64,000 bases of DNA from Streptomyces sp. NBC_01142 (GTDB taxonomy: Bacteria > Actinomycetota > Actinomycetes > Streptomycetales > Streptomycetaceae), in assembly GCF_026341125.1 (NCBI RefSeq), contig NZ_JAPEOR010000001.1:1426001-1490000 (forward strand), written 5' to 3'. Below the pieces are notes generated by a model that saw nothing but the letters and a program-made list of their open reading frames with translations, did no database searches and had not been told where the DNA came from. The position numbers were made by a program, and so were the translations under genes. Positions 16,308 through 25,207 of the stretch are shown one piece after another. How positions within the stretch are numbered: the stretch's first letter is position 1; each line of letters opens with the position of its first letter.

Positions 16308-17015
16308 CTATCCGTCCCGTGATCCGTCCAAGGCGTGGGCGCCGGCCTCCCAGCGCTCCGCGGTGCGCGGCCCCACGCCCAGCATGAGCGCCGCCTCCAG
16401 ATCGTCCCCGGTGTCCACGTCCTGCCGCACCGAATCGACGCCGTCGAGCAGGATTTCCGCAGCCCCCGACGCCGAATGCCGACGCCGCGACTGCCCGCCG
16501 AATGCGGGGCGCAATTCCATGCCGGAAGCGGCCGAGAGCAATGTGGTGCCGATTCCTGCCGCATCCGTCAGAAATGCCCGGGGAAATACCGAAGCTCCCG
16601 CCAGTACCCGCGCCAATTCTTCGGGGCGCAATGCGGGCAGATCGGCGTTGAGCGCGGCGACCGCCGCGCCGGGGCGCACCGCGCGCACCGCCTCCGCTCC
16701 GTAGGACAGGGCCGCGTTGAGCCCGGCCGCCGGGGTGTCCGGCACGATCCGCGCCCCCAGTGCGGCGAGCTCGGCCGCTGCCGCCGGATCGTCCGTGACG
16801 ACTGCCACATCTCGCACGGCCGGGCAGGCCAGCGCCGCGGCCACGGTGTCCTGGGCGAAGGCGAGAGCGAGATGCGGCCGCAGAATGCCGTCCGCGGCAG
16901 CCGCGAGCCTGCTCTTGGCCAGTAAGAGGGGCTTCAGCGGGACGACCAGGGACCACGGGGCCATTGGGTCGGTGTTCGTGGCGAGCTCTCCGTCCATGCG
17001 CATTTGGTGCCCCAT
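16308..17015 (-). CDS. cofC: 2-phospho-L-lactate (phosphoenolpyruvate) guanylyltransferase
   Basis: 235 aa nucleotidyltransferase of coenzyme F420 synthesis, which activates 2-phospholactate or phosphoenolpyruvate with GTP. Recognisable elements are SLVVPLKPLLLAKSRLA (nucleotide-binding N-terminus), VAVVTDDP, GLNAALSYG, ALNADLPALRPEEL and the late GIGTTLL...RPAFGG segment. I chose ATG 17015; ATG 17003, ATG 16997 and GTG 17021 are alternatives. The other F420 genes are not in this window. It is transcribed away from the acyltransferase gene. Confidence 0.9.
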   Translation of the reverse strand: MGHQMRMDGELATNTDPMAPWSLVVPLKPLLLAKSRLAAAADGILRPHLALAFAQDTVAAALACPAVRDVAVVTDDPAAAAELAALGARIVPDTPAAGLNAALSYGAEAVRAVRPGAAVAALNADLPALRPEELARVLAGASVFPRAFLTDAAGIGTTLLSAASGMELRPAFGGQSRRRHSASGAAEILLDGVDSVRQDVDTGDDLEAALMLGVGPRTAERWEAGAHALDGSRDG

Positions 17016-17153
17016 TGTCACCTGAGCACTCGATGATCCGGCGGTCCGGGCCTCGGGCCGGGGCGTACGGTGTTCTCGACAGACCAGGGGCCTGGGGCGA
17101 CACTTGACCCCCAGCAGCCAGGCAAGTGCCCGGTCATAGAGGAAGGTGTCCGA

Positions 17154-17906
17154 GTGTCCCGCCGTAGAATCGGCTTCTGGTACCGCCTGGCGGCGGTCAT
17201 CGCTAAACCGCCGCTGTTGGTTCTGTTCAAGCGGGACTGGCGGGGAATGGAAAACATTCCGGCCGACGGCGGATTCATCACCGCGGTCAATCACAACTCG
17301 TATCTGGACCCGCTTTCCTACGGACACTTCCAGTACAACACCGGACGAGTGCCGCGGCTGCTGGCCAAGGCCGCCCTCTTCGACGTCCCTTTTGTGGGGA
17401 TGATCCTGCGGGGCACCGGACAGATTCCCGTGTACCGCGAGACCACCAACGCACTGGACGCCTTCCGCGCTGCCGTGGACGCCGTCGAGCGCGGCGAATG
17501 CGTCGCCTTCTATCCGGAAGGCACCCTCACCCGCGACCCGGATGTGTGGCCCATGGCCGGCAAGACCGGTGTGGCACGCGTCGCGCTGATGACCAAGGCC
17601 CCGGTCATCCCCATCGCGCAGTGGGGCGCCAACCTGGCGATGCCGCCGTACGCCAAGGAGAACAAATTCCGGTTCTTCCCCCGTAAGACGCTTCAGGTAC
17701 AGGCCGGACCCCCGGTCGACCTCGTCCGGTTCCACGGACTCGAGCCCACCCCCGAGGTGCTGCGCGAGGTGACCGAGGCCATCATGGCCGCGATCACCGC
17801 GCTGCTCGAGGAGGTACGCGGCGAACCGGCGCCGCCCGAGCCGTTCGACCACCGCAGGGCACGTGAAGAACAGCGGCGCAAGGCCGCGGGGGAGGGAACC
17901 AAGTGA
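17154..17906 (+). CDS. 1-acylglycerol-3-phosphate O-acyltransferase (PlsC family)
   Basis: 250 aa. The acyltransferase catalytic motif is NHNSYLDP (residues 46-53), followed by FYPEGTLTRDP near 120-130 for the glycerol-phosphate site and a hydrophobic N-terminal patch. It would convert lysophosphatidate to phosphatidate at the membrane. The GTG at 17154 is preceded by GAGGAAGG. The stop overlaps gpsA in GTGA, so acyltransferase and glycerol-3-phosphate dehydrogenase are coupled, consistent with phospholipid synthesis. Confidence 0.93.
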   Translation: MSRRRIGFWYRLAAVIAKPPLLVLFKRDWRGMENIPADGGFITAVNHNSYLDPLSYGHFQYNTGRVPRLLAKAALFDVPFVGMILRGTGQIPVYRETTNALDAFRAAVDAVERGECVAFYPEGTLTRDPDVWPMAGKTGVARVALMTKAPVIPIAQWGANLAMPPYAKENKFRFFPRKTLQVQAGPPVDLVRFHGLEPTPEVLREVTEAIMAAITALLEEVRGEPAPPEPFDHRRAREEQRRKAAGEGTK

Positions 17907-18913
17907 CACACCCCGTAAAGGCAGCCGTCTTCGGAACGGGCTCATGGGGCACGGCGTTCGGCATGGTGCTCGCGGACGCGGGCTGCGAGGTGACCCTCTG
18001 GGGCCGCCGCGCCGAACTCGTCGAGGCCGTCAACAGCACCCGTACCAACCCCGACTATCTGCCGGGAATTGAGCTTCCCGGCACGATCCGGGCCACCACC
18101 GACCCGGCCGAGGCCCTGCACGGTGCCGACTTCACGGTCCTCGCCGTTCCCTCGCAGACCCTGCGCGGCAACCTCGCGGAATGGGCGCCCAAGCTACCGG
18201 CCGGCACCGTCCTCGTCTCGCTGATGAAGGGCGTCGAACTCGGCACCGCCAAGCGGATGAGCGAGGTCATCGAAGAGGTCGCCGAGGTCCCCGCCGAGCG
18301 CGTCGCCGTCGTCACAGGCCCCAATCTCGCCAAGGAGATCGCCCAGCGCCGGCCGGCCGCGGCCGTGGTCGCCTGCCGCGACGAAGCCGTCGCCCAGCGG
18401 CTTCAGGCCGCCTGCCACACCCCGTACTTCCGCCCGTACACCAACACCGACGTCGTCGGCTGCGAACTGGGCGGCGCCGTCAAGAACGTCATCGGGCTGG
18501 CCGTCGGCATCGCGGACGGCATGGGCCTCGGCGACAACGCCAAGGGCTCGCTGATCACCCGCGGTCTGGCCGAGACCACCCGCCTCGGCCTCGCCATGGG
18601 CGCCGACCCGCTGACCTTCTCCGGCCTCGCCGGACTGGGCGATCTGGTCGCGACCTGCTCCTCGCCGCTCTCCCGCAACCACACCTTCGGCACCAACCTC
18701 GGGCGCGGGATGACGCTCCAGGAGACCATCGCGGTCACCAAGCAGACCGCCGAGGGCGTCAAGTCCTGTGAATCGGTGCTGGATCTGGCGCGCAGGCACG
18801 GCGTCGACATGCCCATCACCGAGATGGTCGTCGGCATCGTCCACGAGGGCAAGCCGCCGGTGGTCGCCCTCAAGGAGCTGATGTCGCGTGCCGCGAAGCC
18901 CGAGCGCCGCTGA
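17903..18913 (+). CDS. gpsA: NAD(P)+-dependent glycerol-3-phosphate dehydrogenase
   Basis: 336 aa enzyme supplying sn-glycerol-3-phosphate for membrane lipids. It has the dinucleotide-binding GTGSWGTAFG motif near residue 10, AVPSQTLR, the catalytic lysine region VTGPNLAKEIA, GGAVKNVIGLAVG (conserved Lys-Asn) and a C-terminal helical domain. The start overlaps the acyltransferase stop by 4 nt. Confidence 0.97.
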   Translation: MTHPVKAAVFGTGSWGTAFGMVLADAGCEVTLWGRRAELVEAVNSTRTNPDYLPGIELPGTIRATTDPAEALHGADFTVLAVPSQTLRGNLAEWAPKLPAGTVLVSLMKGVELGTAKRMSEVIEEVAEVPAERVAVVTGPNLAKEIAQRRPAAAVVACRDEAVAQRLQAACHTPYFRPYTNTDVVGCELGGAVKNVIGLAVGIADGMGLGDNAKGSLITRGLAETTRLGLAMGADPLTFSGLAGLGDLVATCSSPLSRNHTFGTNLGRGMTLQETIAVTKQTAEGVKSCESVLDLARRHGVDMPITEMVVGIVHEGKPPVVALKELMSRAAKPERR

Positions 18914-18979
18914 CTTGTCCGGCTGAGCCCTGTGGGGGGAATCCCCCCGCACCCCCCAAGCGGGTAGTCTCATCGCGAT

Positions 18980-20137
<1,158 letters not shown>

Positions 20138-20233
20138 GGCATGTCGGGGAAGTAGCCGTCCGCCCGCAGGGCAGGCGGGACTTCCCCCACACGTCACCGG
20201 GCAGGGCGGTGCCGGGCCGGACCGCGGCGGGGG

Positions 20234-20710
20234 TCAAAGGCTGGCCGGCACGGTCTTCTTGATCGGTGCGCCCAGCGGGATCAGCGGGGTGACGTCGGAG
20301 GCGTACTTCTTGGTGAGCGTCACCTCGACGTACGCCTTCCGGTAGGTCGTGGTGAAGCGGAACGACCCGTCGTCCTGCTGCTCCAGCAGATAGTCGACGC
20401 CGCCCACCGTCACCCCGTCTGCCTCGGGGTCGTTCATCTTCTCCGGCCGGGGGACGCCGCAGCGCAGTACGATCGCGGCATCGCCCCAGCCGGCGGTGAG
20501 TTCGGAAGCCGGTTCGGGGTCCTTGCGGTCCATTCCGGCGACGGAATCGGGCAGCTCCTCGTGCAGCGCACGGCACAAGGCGGCTTCCTCCGGCGAAGCG
20601 CTGGGAACCGTGATCGATGCCGGTGCGTCCGTGGAGGAACAGCCCGCGGCAGCCAACAGCACAACGGCGGCGGCGGACAGGAAGAAGGGCCGGCGGCGGG
20701 AAGACGTCAC
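20234..20710 (-). CDS. DUF3515-family lipoprotein
   Basis: 158 aa. The N-terminus has three arginines, a hydrophobic core FFLSAAAVVLLAAA and a lipobox AAGC at about residues 21-24, so it should be lipid-anchored outside the membrane. The mature part carries two further cysteines (LCRALHEEL and LRCGVPRP) and the conserved GWGDAAIVLRCG segment of actinobacterial DUF3515. Function unknown. It lies 20 bp after the Lrp-type gene on the same strand, a probable operon. Confidence 0.88.
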   Translation of the reverse strand: MTSSRRRPFFLSAAAVVLLAAAGCSSTDAPASITVPSASPEEAALCRALHEELPDSVAGMDRKDPEPASELTAGWGDAAIVLRCGVPRPEKMNDPEADGVTVGGVDYLLEQQDDGSFRFTTTYRKAYVEVTLTKKYASDVTPLIPLGAPIKKTVPASL

Positions 20711-20730
20711 CGGCCAAGCGTAGACGGGGG

Positions 20731-20964
20731 CTACAGGTGCACGACCGGGCAGGTCAGGGTGCGGGTGATGCCGTCCACTTGCTGGACTTTGGCGACCACC
20801 ATGCGACCGAGATCGTCGACCGTCTCGGCCTGGGCGCGCACAATCACGTCATAGGGGCCGGTTACGTCCTCGGCCTGAATCACTCCCGGAATCTTGCCGA
20901 TGGTCTCGGCGACGGTCGACGCCTTGCCCACTTCGGTCTGGATGAGGATGTACGCCTGTACCAC
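20731..20964 (-). CDS. Lrp/AsnC ligand-binding-domain protein without DNA-binding domain
   Basis: 77 aa, a stand-alone RAM (regulation of amino-acid metabolism) domain: VVQAYILIQTEVGKASTV, then GPYDVIVRAQAETVDDLGRMV. There is no helix-turn-helix, so it cannot act as a classical regulator alone; such proteins form multimers that may bind amino acids or partner with full-length Lrp proteins. The GTG at 20964 has a perfect GGAGG ribosome-binding site, which rejects the longer upstream reading. It is co-directional with the lipoprotein gene and divergent from thiL. Confidence 0.9.
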   Translation of the reverse strand: MVQAYILIQTEVGKASTVAETIGKIPGVIQAEDVTGPYDVIVRAQAETVDDLGRMVVAKVQQVDGITRTLTCPVVHL

Positions 20965-21193
20965 GGAACCTCCAGGGCGGCCACGAGGATCATGTGGGGG
21001 GAGAAGAGACGCCACGGTATCGCGTCGCCGCGGGCCGCGGGGAGACCCGCGCGCCGGGTGACGCCCGCAGCGTGGCGTACGGAAAGCGGAAGTTGACGTA
21101 TCTCTTGACGGTACCTACGGCGAAGACGGCCCGCGACCGCAAGCAAGCAGCTCTGCCGGGGGTTCCGGCAGGACGACGGAGAGGTGAGACTCG

Positions 21194-22165
21194 GTGAAGG
21201 GCACTGTGGGCGAGTTGGGGGAGTTCGGGCTCATCAGGGAGCTCACCTCCCGGCTCACCTCCACCCCCGCTGTACGGCTCGGGCCCGGCGACGACGCCGC
21301 GGTCGTGGCCGCACCCGACCGCAGGGTCGTGGCGAGTACGGACCTCCTGCTGGAGGGGCGGCACTTCCGCCGCGACTGGTCGACGGCGTACGACGTGGGA
21401 CGCAAGGCGGCCGCACAGAATCTGGCCGATATCGCGGCGATGGGCGCGGTTCCGACCGCGCTGCTGCTCGGTCTGGTCGTCCCGGCCGAACTCCCGGTCA
21501 CCTGGGCCACCGAGCTGATGGACGGCATCCGGGACGAGTGCCAGGTCGCGGGCGCGGCGGTGGTCGGCGGCGATGTCGTACGCGGAGACGTGATCACGAT
21601 CGCGATCACCGCGCTCGGGGATCTGCGCAACCACGAGCCGGTGACCCGCTCCGGTGCCCAGCCCGGCGATGTCGTCGCGTACACCGGCTGGTTGGGCTGG
21701 TCGGCGGCCGGGCACGCGGTGCTCTCGCGCGGTTTCCGCTCGCCGCGCGCCTTCGTGGAGGCGCACCGGCGGCCCGAGCCGCCGTACCACGCGGGCCCCG
21801 CGGCGGCCGGGCTCGGCGCCACCGCCATGACGGATGTCAGCGACGGACTCGTCGCCGACCTCGGGCACATCGCGGACGCCAGCAAGGTCCGTATCGACCT
21901 GCGGTCCGGCCTGATCGACATCCCCAGCCAGATGAACGACATCGGCCAGGCGGTCGGCGTCGATCCGCTGCAGTGGGTGCTGACCGGGGGAGAGGACCAC
22001 GCGATCGTCGCCACCTTCCCGCCGGATGCGAAGCTGCCGGCCCGCTGGAAGGTGATCGGAGAGGTACTCAACCCGTCGGCGCTGCCGCAGGTGACCGTCG
22101 ACGGTGCGCCGTGGACCAGCAAGAGCGGCTGGGACCACTTCGGGGACATCGAGGACGGCAAGTAG
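21194..22165 (+). CDS. thiL: Thiamine-monophosphate kinase
   Basis: 323 aa AIR-synthase-fold kinase that makes thiamine diphosphate from thiamine phosphate. The N-terminus has [16 protein letters not shown], then [36 protein letters not shown] with Mg2+-binding aspartates, VGGDVVRGD and [12 protein letters not shown]. The GTG at 21194 is preceded by GGAGAGGTGA. It lies 10 bp before thiD, so the two are an operon. Confidence 0.95.
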   Translation: MKGTVGELGEFGLIRELTSRLTSTPAVRLGPGDDAAVVAAPDRRVVASTDLLLEGRHFRRDWSTAYDVGRKAAAQNLADIAAMGAVPTALLLGLVVPAELPVTWATELMDGIRDECQVAGAAVVGGDVVRGDVITIAITALGDLRNHEPVTRSGAQPGDVVAYTGWLGWSAAGHAVLSRGFRSPRAFVEAHRRPEPPYHAGPAAAGLGATAMTDVSDGLVADLGHIADASKVRIDLRSGLIDIPSQMNDIGQAVGVDPLQWVLTGGEDHAIVATFPPDAKLPARWKVIGEVLNPSALPQVTVDGAPWTSKSGWDHFGDIEDGK

Positions 22166-22169
22166 ATTC

Positions 22170-22189
22170 GGGGGTATGCAGATACCCCC
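22170..22189 (+). promoter_or_regulatory. thiD: Hairpin sequestering the thiD start codon
   Basis: GGGGGTAT (22170-22177) and ATACCCCC (22182-22189) form a perfect 8-bp stem with a GCAG loop. The thiD ATG is 22176-22178, so two of its bases are in the stem. Translation may depend on ribosomes arriving from thiL. No TPP-riboswitch consensus is visible. Confidence 0.6.
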
Positions 22190-22982
22190 ACGTGTCCTCA
22201 CCGTCGCCGGATCCGATTCCGGCGGCGGTGCGGGCATTCAGGCCGACCTCAAGACCATGCTGGCACTCGGCGTGCACGGCATGAGCGTGCTCACCGCGGT
22301 CACCGCGCAGAATTCACTGGGCGTACAGGGGGCGTGGGAGCTGCCGGTCGAGGCGGTACGGACCCAGTACCGCAGCGTCGTCGACGACATCGGCGTACAG
22401 GCCGTGAAAACCGGGATGCTGGCGTCCGCGCCGCTGGTCGAGACGGTCGCGGAACTGCTGGCCGGGACGGACGCCCCGGTGGTCGTGGACCCGGTGGGTG
22501 TCTCCAAGCACGGGGATCCCCTGCTGGCCGCGTCCGCGCTCGATTCCGTACGGACCAAGCTGCTGCCGGTCGCGACCGTGGCCACGCCCAATCTCGACGA
22601 GGTCACCCAGCTCACAGGAGTGGTGGTCGAGGACGAGAGCGGGATGCGCCGGGCCGCGGACGCCGTGCTCGGCTTCGGGCCGCGGTGGGCGCTGATCAAG
22701 GGCGGGCATCTCGCGGGCGACGCGGTGGATCTGCTGACGGACGGCAGCGAGGAGCACTGGCTGCGGGCACCGAGGCACGACAACCGGCACACCCATGGGA
22801 CGGGCTGCACGCTTGCGTCCGCGGTCGCGTCGGGTCTGGCACAGGGGATGGGCGTCCCGGAGGCCGTCAGGGCCGCCAAGGAGTACGTCACCGGGGCGAT
22901 CGCGGCCGGATTCCCGCTGGGCGGCGGGATCGGCCCGGTGGATCACGCCTGGCGGTTCCGTTCCCAGAGCCTGCGCCGCTGA
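22176..22982 (+). CDS. thiD: Hydroxymethylpyrimidine/phosphomethylpyrimidine kinase
   Basis: 268 aa ribokinase-like enzyme phosphorylating HMP for thiamine synthesis. It begins [28 protein letters not shown] and has [34 protein letters not shown] and [18 protein letters not shown], the catalytic anion-hole GTGC. The start ATG lies inside a hairpin and no good ribosome-binding site precedes it, so coupling to thiL is likely. A bidirectional terminator follows. Confidence 0.95.
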   Translation: MQIPPRVLTVAGSDSGGGAGIQADLKTMLALGVHGMSVLTAVTAQNSLGVQGAWELPVEAVRTQYRSVVDDIGVQAVKTGMLASAPLVETVAELLAGTDAPVVVDPVGVSKHGDPLLAASALDSVRTKLLPVATVATPNLDEVTQLTGVVVEDESGMRRAADAVLGFGPRWALIKGGHLAGDAVDLLTDGSEEHWLRAPRHDNRHTHGTGCTLASAVASGLAQGMGVPEAVRAAKEYVTGAIAAGFPLGGGIGPVDHAWRFRSQSLRR

Positions 22983-23014
22983 TCGCTTCGGCTGATCGCT
23001 TCCGAGTACGGCAA

Positions 23015-23044
23015 AAAGCCGGTCCACCGAGGTGGACCGGCTTT
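23015..23044. terminator. Bidirectional terminator between thiD and rpmB
   Basis: AAAGCCGGTCCACC / GGTGGACCGGCTTT: a 14-bp stem with A and T ends on both sides, so it can act on both the thiD and rpmB transcripts. Confidence 0.85.
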
Positions 23045-23085
23045 CAAGGCAACCGCAGGGGCTGCGCAACGACCAGACGTCGGCG

Positions 23086-23271
23086 TTAGCGCGAGACCTT
23101 GCCGGCCTTGATGCACGAGGTGCAGACGTTGAGCCGCTTCGGCGTCCGACCGACCACGGCACGCACACGCTGGATGTTCGGGTTCCAGCGACGAGACGTA
23201 CGGCGGTGCGAGTGCGAAATGTTGTTGCCGAAGCCCGGCCCCTTGCCGCAGACGTCGCAGTTGGCAGCCAC
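23086..23271 (-). CDS. rpmB: 50S ribosomal protein L28
   Basis: 61 aa from GTG 23271 ([20 protein letters not shown]). CDVC and CTSC form a four-cysteine zinc site, so this is the zinc-containing C+ form of L28; HRRTSRRW is the rRNA-contacting stretch. Streptomyces often carry further L28 paralogues without the cysteines, which are swapped in during zinc limitation by Zur. The GTG at 23277 is an alternative start but gives an atypical N-terminus. Confidence 0.95.
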   Translation of the reverse strand: MAANCDVCGKGPGFGNNISHSHRRTSRRWNPNIQRVRAVVGRTPKRLNVCTSCIKAGKVSR

Positions 23272-23530
23272 GGTCACTCCAAAGACTTCAGATGCACTTA
23301 CAGTGAATTCCGGCGCGCCGGATCAGTGATCTGATTGGTGGCTTTGCCGGGGGAATGGCCCGACTTTCATCGGGCAACCGGAGCAGCATACAACGTCTGC
23401 TTCGGTAGAACGAAACTACCATGGCTTCCCCCGCCCCCGCCCCGCCCCGTCGCCCGCTGCCGCCCGGGTCTACCCTGCGGTGCAGCCCGCTGCCCACGGC
23501 CCTTCCGGGCCGCTCAAGGAGGATCACCAG

Positions 23531-25138
23531 GTGCCGCAGACTCTCGATGCCGCAGCGGTGCGCGCCTGGTGCTCACTGTCGCTGGAGGCCCTCGGCCGGG
23601 AGCGCGAGGAGATCGACGCGATCAATGTCTATCCGGTCGCGGACGGGGACACCGGCACGAACCTCTATCTGACCGTGGAGTCCGCGGTCCAGGCGGTGGA
23701 GGCGGTCTTCGCCGCGCACGAGACCGGATCGTCCGCGCCCGCACTCGCCGAGGTGATGCGGTCGATGGCGCACGGGGCGCTGATCGGGGCCCGCGGGAAC
23801 TCCGGGACGATCCTGGCGCAGCTCCTGCGGGGCATGGCCGAGCGGCTCGGTGAGGGAGATCACCTCGCCGGCGCGCTGCGACGGGCCGCGGGGCTGGCAC
23901 GCGAGGCGGTCGCGCATCCCGTCGAGGGGACGATCCTGAGCGTGGCGGGAGCCGCGGCCGAAGCGGCGGAGACTTCTTCGAGTTCCTCGGCCGATGAGGC
24001 GGGGACGGCACGGGCGGCGTACGAGGGCGCGCGGTCCGCACTGGACGCGACACCCGGCCAGCTCGCCGTGCTCGAGCGCGCGGGGGTCGTGGATGCGGGC
24101 GGGCGCGGGCTGCTGATGGTGCTCGGGGCGCTGGTCGAGGCGGTGTCGGGGGAGGCCCCGCTCGTACCGGCGATGGCCCATGTCCGCCCGGAGCCCCTGG
24201 GCCCCGGGGTGGAGCCGTGCGCCGACGGGGGCCCCGCCTTCGAGGTGATCTACCTGCTGGAGGCGGACGATGCGGCCGTGACCCGGCTGCGGACCCGGCT
24301 CGACGGACTCGGGGACTCGCTCGTCGTGGTCGGCGGCGACGGCCTCTGGAACGTCCATGTGCACGTCGACGACGCGGGCGCGGCGGTGGAGGCGGGCGTC
24401 GAGGCGGGGCGGCCGTACCGGATCCGTATCACCCACTTCGACACCGCGACGGCGGTGCCGCGCGAGCAGGTGCAGCGGGCGGTCGTCGTGGTCGTCCCCG
24501 GGGAGGGTCTGGCGGGCCTGTGCACGCAAGCGGGCGCGACGACGGTGCTGGCGCGGCCGGGGGAGCCGCCGGCCAGCGGCGAGCTGGTCGACGCGATCCG
24601 CTGCGCCCACGCGCGCGAGGTGGTCCTGCTGCCGAACTCCGCGGAGTTGCGGCACACGGCCGCGGCGGCCGCGGAACAGGCCCGTACGGAGGGAGTACGG
24701 GTCGCTCTCATCCCGACCCGGTCGGCGGTCCAGGGCATCGCGGCCCTCGCTGTCCACGAGCCGGACCGGCGCTTCGACGAGGACGTGGTGGCCATGACGG
24801 CGGCGGCGGGTGCGACGCGCTACGCCGAACTGGCCGTCGCCGAACGGCAGTCGTGGACGATGGCCGGCGTCTGCCAGGCCGGGGACGTACTGGGCCTGAT
24901 CGACGGCGACGTGGTGGTGATCGGCACGGACCTGGCGGCCACGGCGGAAACGGTGCTGGACCGCATGCTGGCGGCGGGCGGCGAGATGGTGACGCTGGTC
25001 CTGGGCGACGACGTAACGGACGCGGACGCGGTCGCGGACCGGCTGGAGAGGCATGTACGGGACGGCCACCTGGCGGTCGACACCGTGGTCTACCGGGGTG
25101 GCCGCCAGTCGGCCCCGCTGCTGATCGGCGTGGAGTAG
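23531..25138 (+). CDS. DAK phosphatase-domain protein (FakA/DhaL-like kinase)
   Basis: 535 aa. The N-terminal DhaL nucleotide-binding domain shows AINVYPVADGDTGTNLYLTV (ligand aspartates for two Mg2+) and HGALIGARGNSGTIL. The C-terminal half resembles DegV-associated FakA proteins, which phosphorylate fatty acids bound by a FakB/DegV partner. No FakB gene lies next to it. The GTG at 23531 is preceded by AAGGAGGA at ideal spacing. It is directly upstream of recG, an arrangement common in actinobacteria. Confidence 0.9.
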   Translation: MPQTLDAAAVRAWCSLSLEALGREREEIDAINVYPVADGDTGTNLYLTVESAVQAVEAVFAAHETGSSAPALAEVMRSMAHGALIGARGNSGTILAQLLRGMAERLGEGDHLAGALRRAAGLAREAVAHPVEGTILSVAGAAAEAAETSSSSSADEAGTARAAYEGARSALDATPGQLAVLERAGVVDAGGRGLLMVLGALVEAVSGEAPLVPAMAHVRPEPLGPGVEPCADGGPAFEVIYLLEADDAAVTRLRTRLDGLGDSLVVVGGDGLWNVHVHVDDAGAAVEAGVEAGRPYRIRITHFDTATAVPREQVQRAVVVVVPGEGLAGLCTQAGATTVLARPGEPPASGELVDAIRCAHAREVVLLPNSAELRHTAAAAAEQARTEGVRVALIPTRSAVQGIAALAVHEPDRRFDEDVVAMTAAAGATRYAELAVAERQSWTMAGVCQAGDVLGLIDGDVVVIGTDLAATAETVLDRMLAAGGEMVTLVLGDDVTDADAVADRLERHVRDGHLAVDTVVYRGGRQSAPLLIGVE

Positions 25139-25207
25139 GACTCACGGCACGGTGGTGACCAGCAGATATCCACAGGTGCGCGACGGCTGTCGGTGGTGTG
25201 GTGTGCA

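Noticed and set aside
18934..18948. GGGGGG/CCCCCC hairpin between gpsA and ddl
   Set aside because: Only 6 bp and lying just before the ddl start; too weak to call a terminator.
20965..22176. TPP riboswitch for thiL-thiD
   Set aside because: The conserved THI-box CTGAGA and ACCTGA elements are not seen upstream of thiL.
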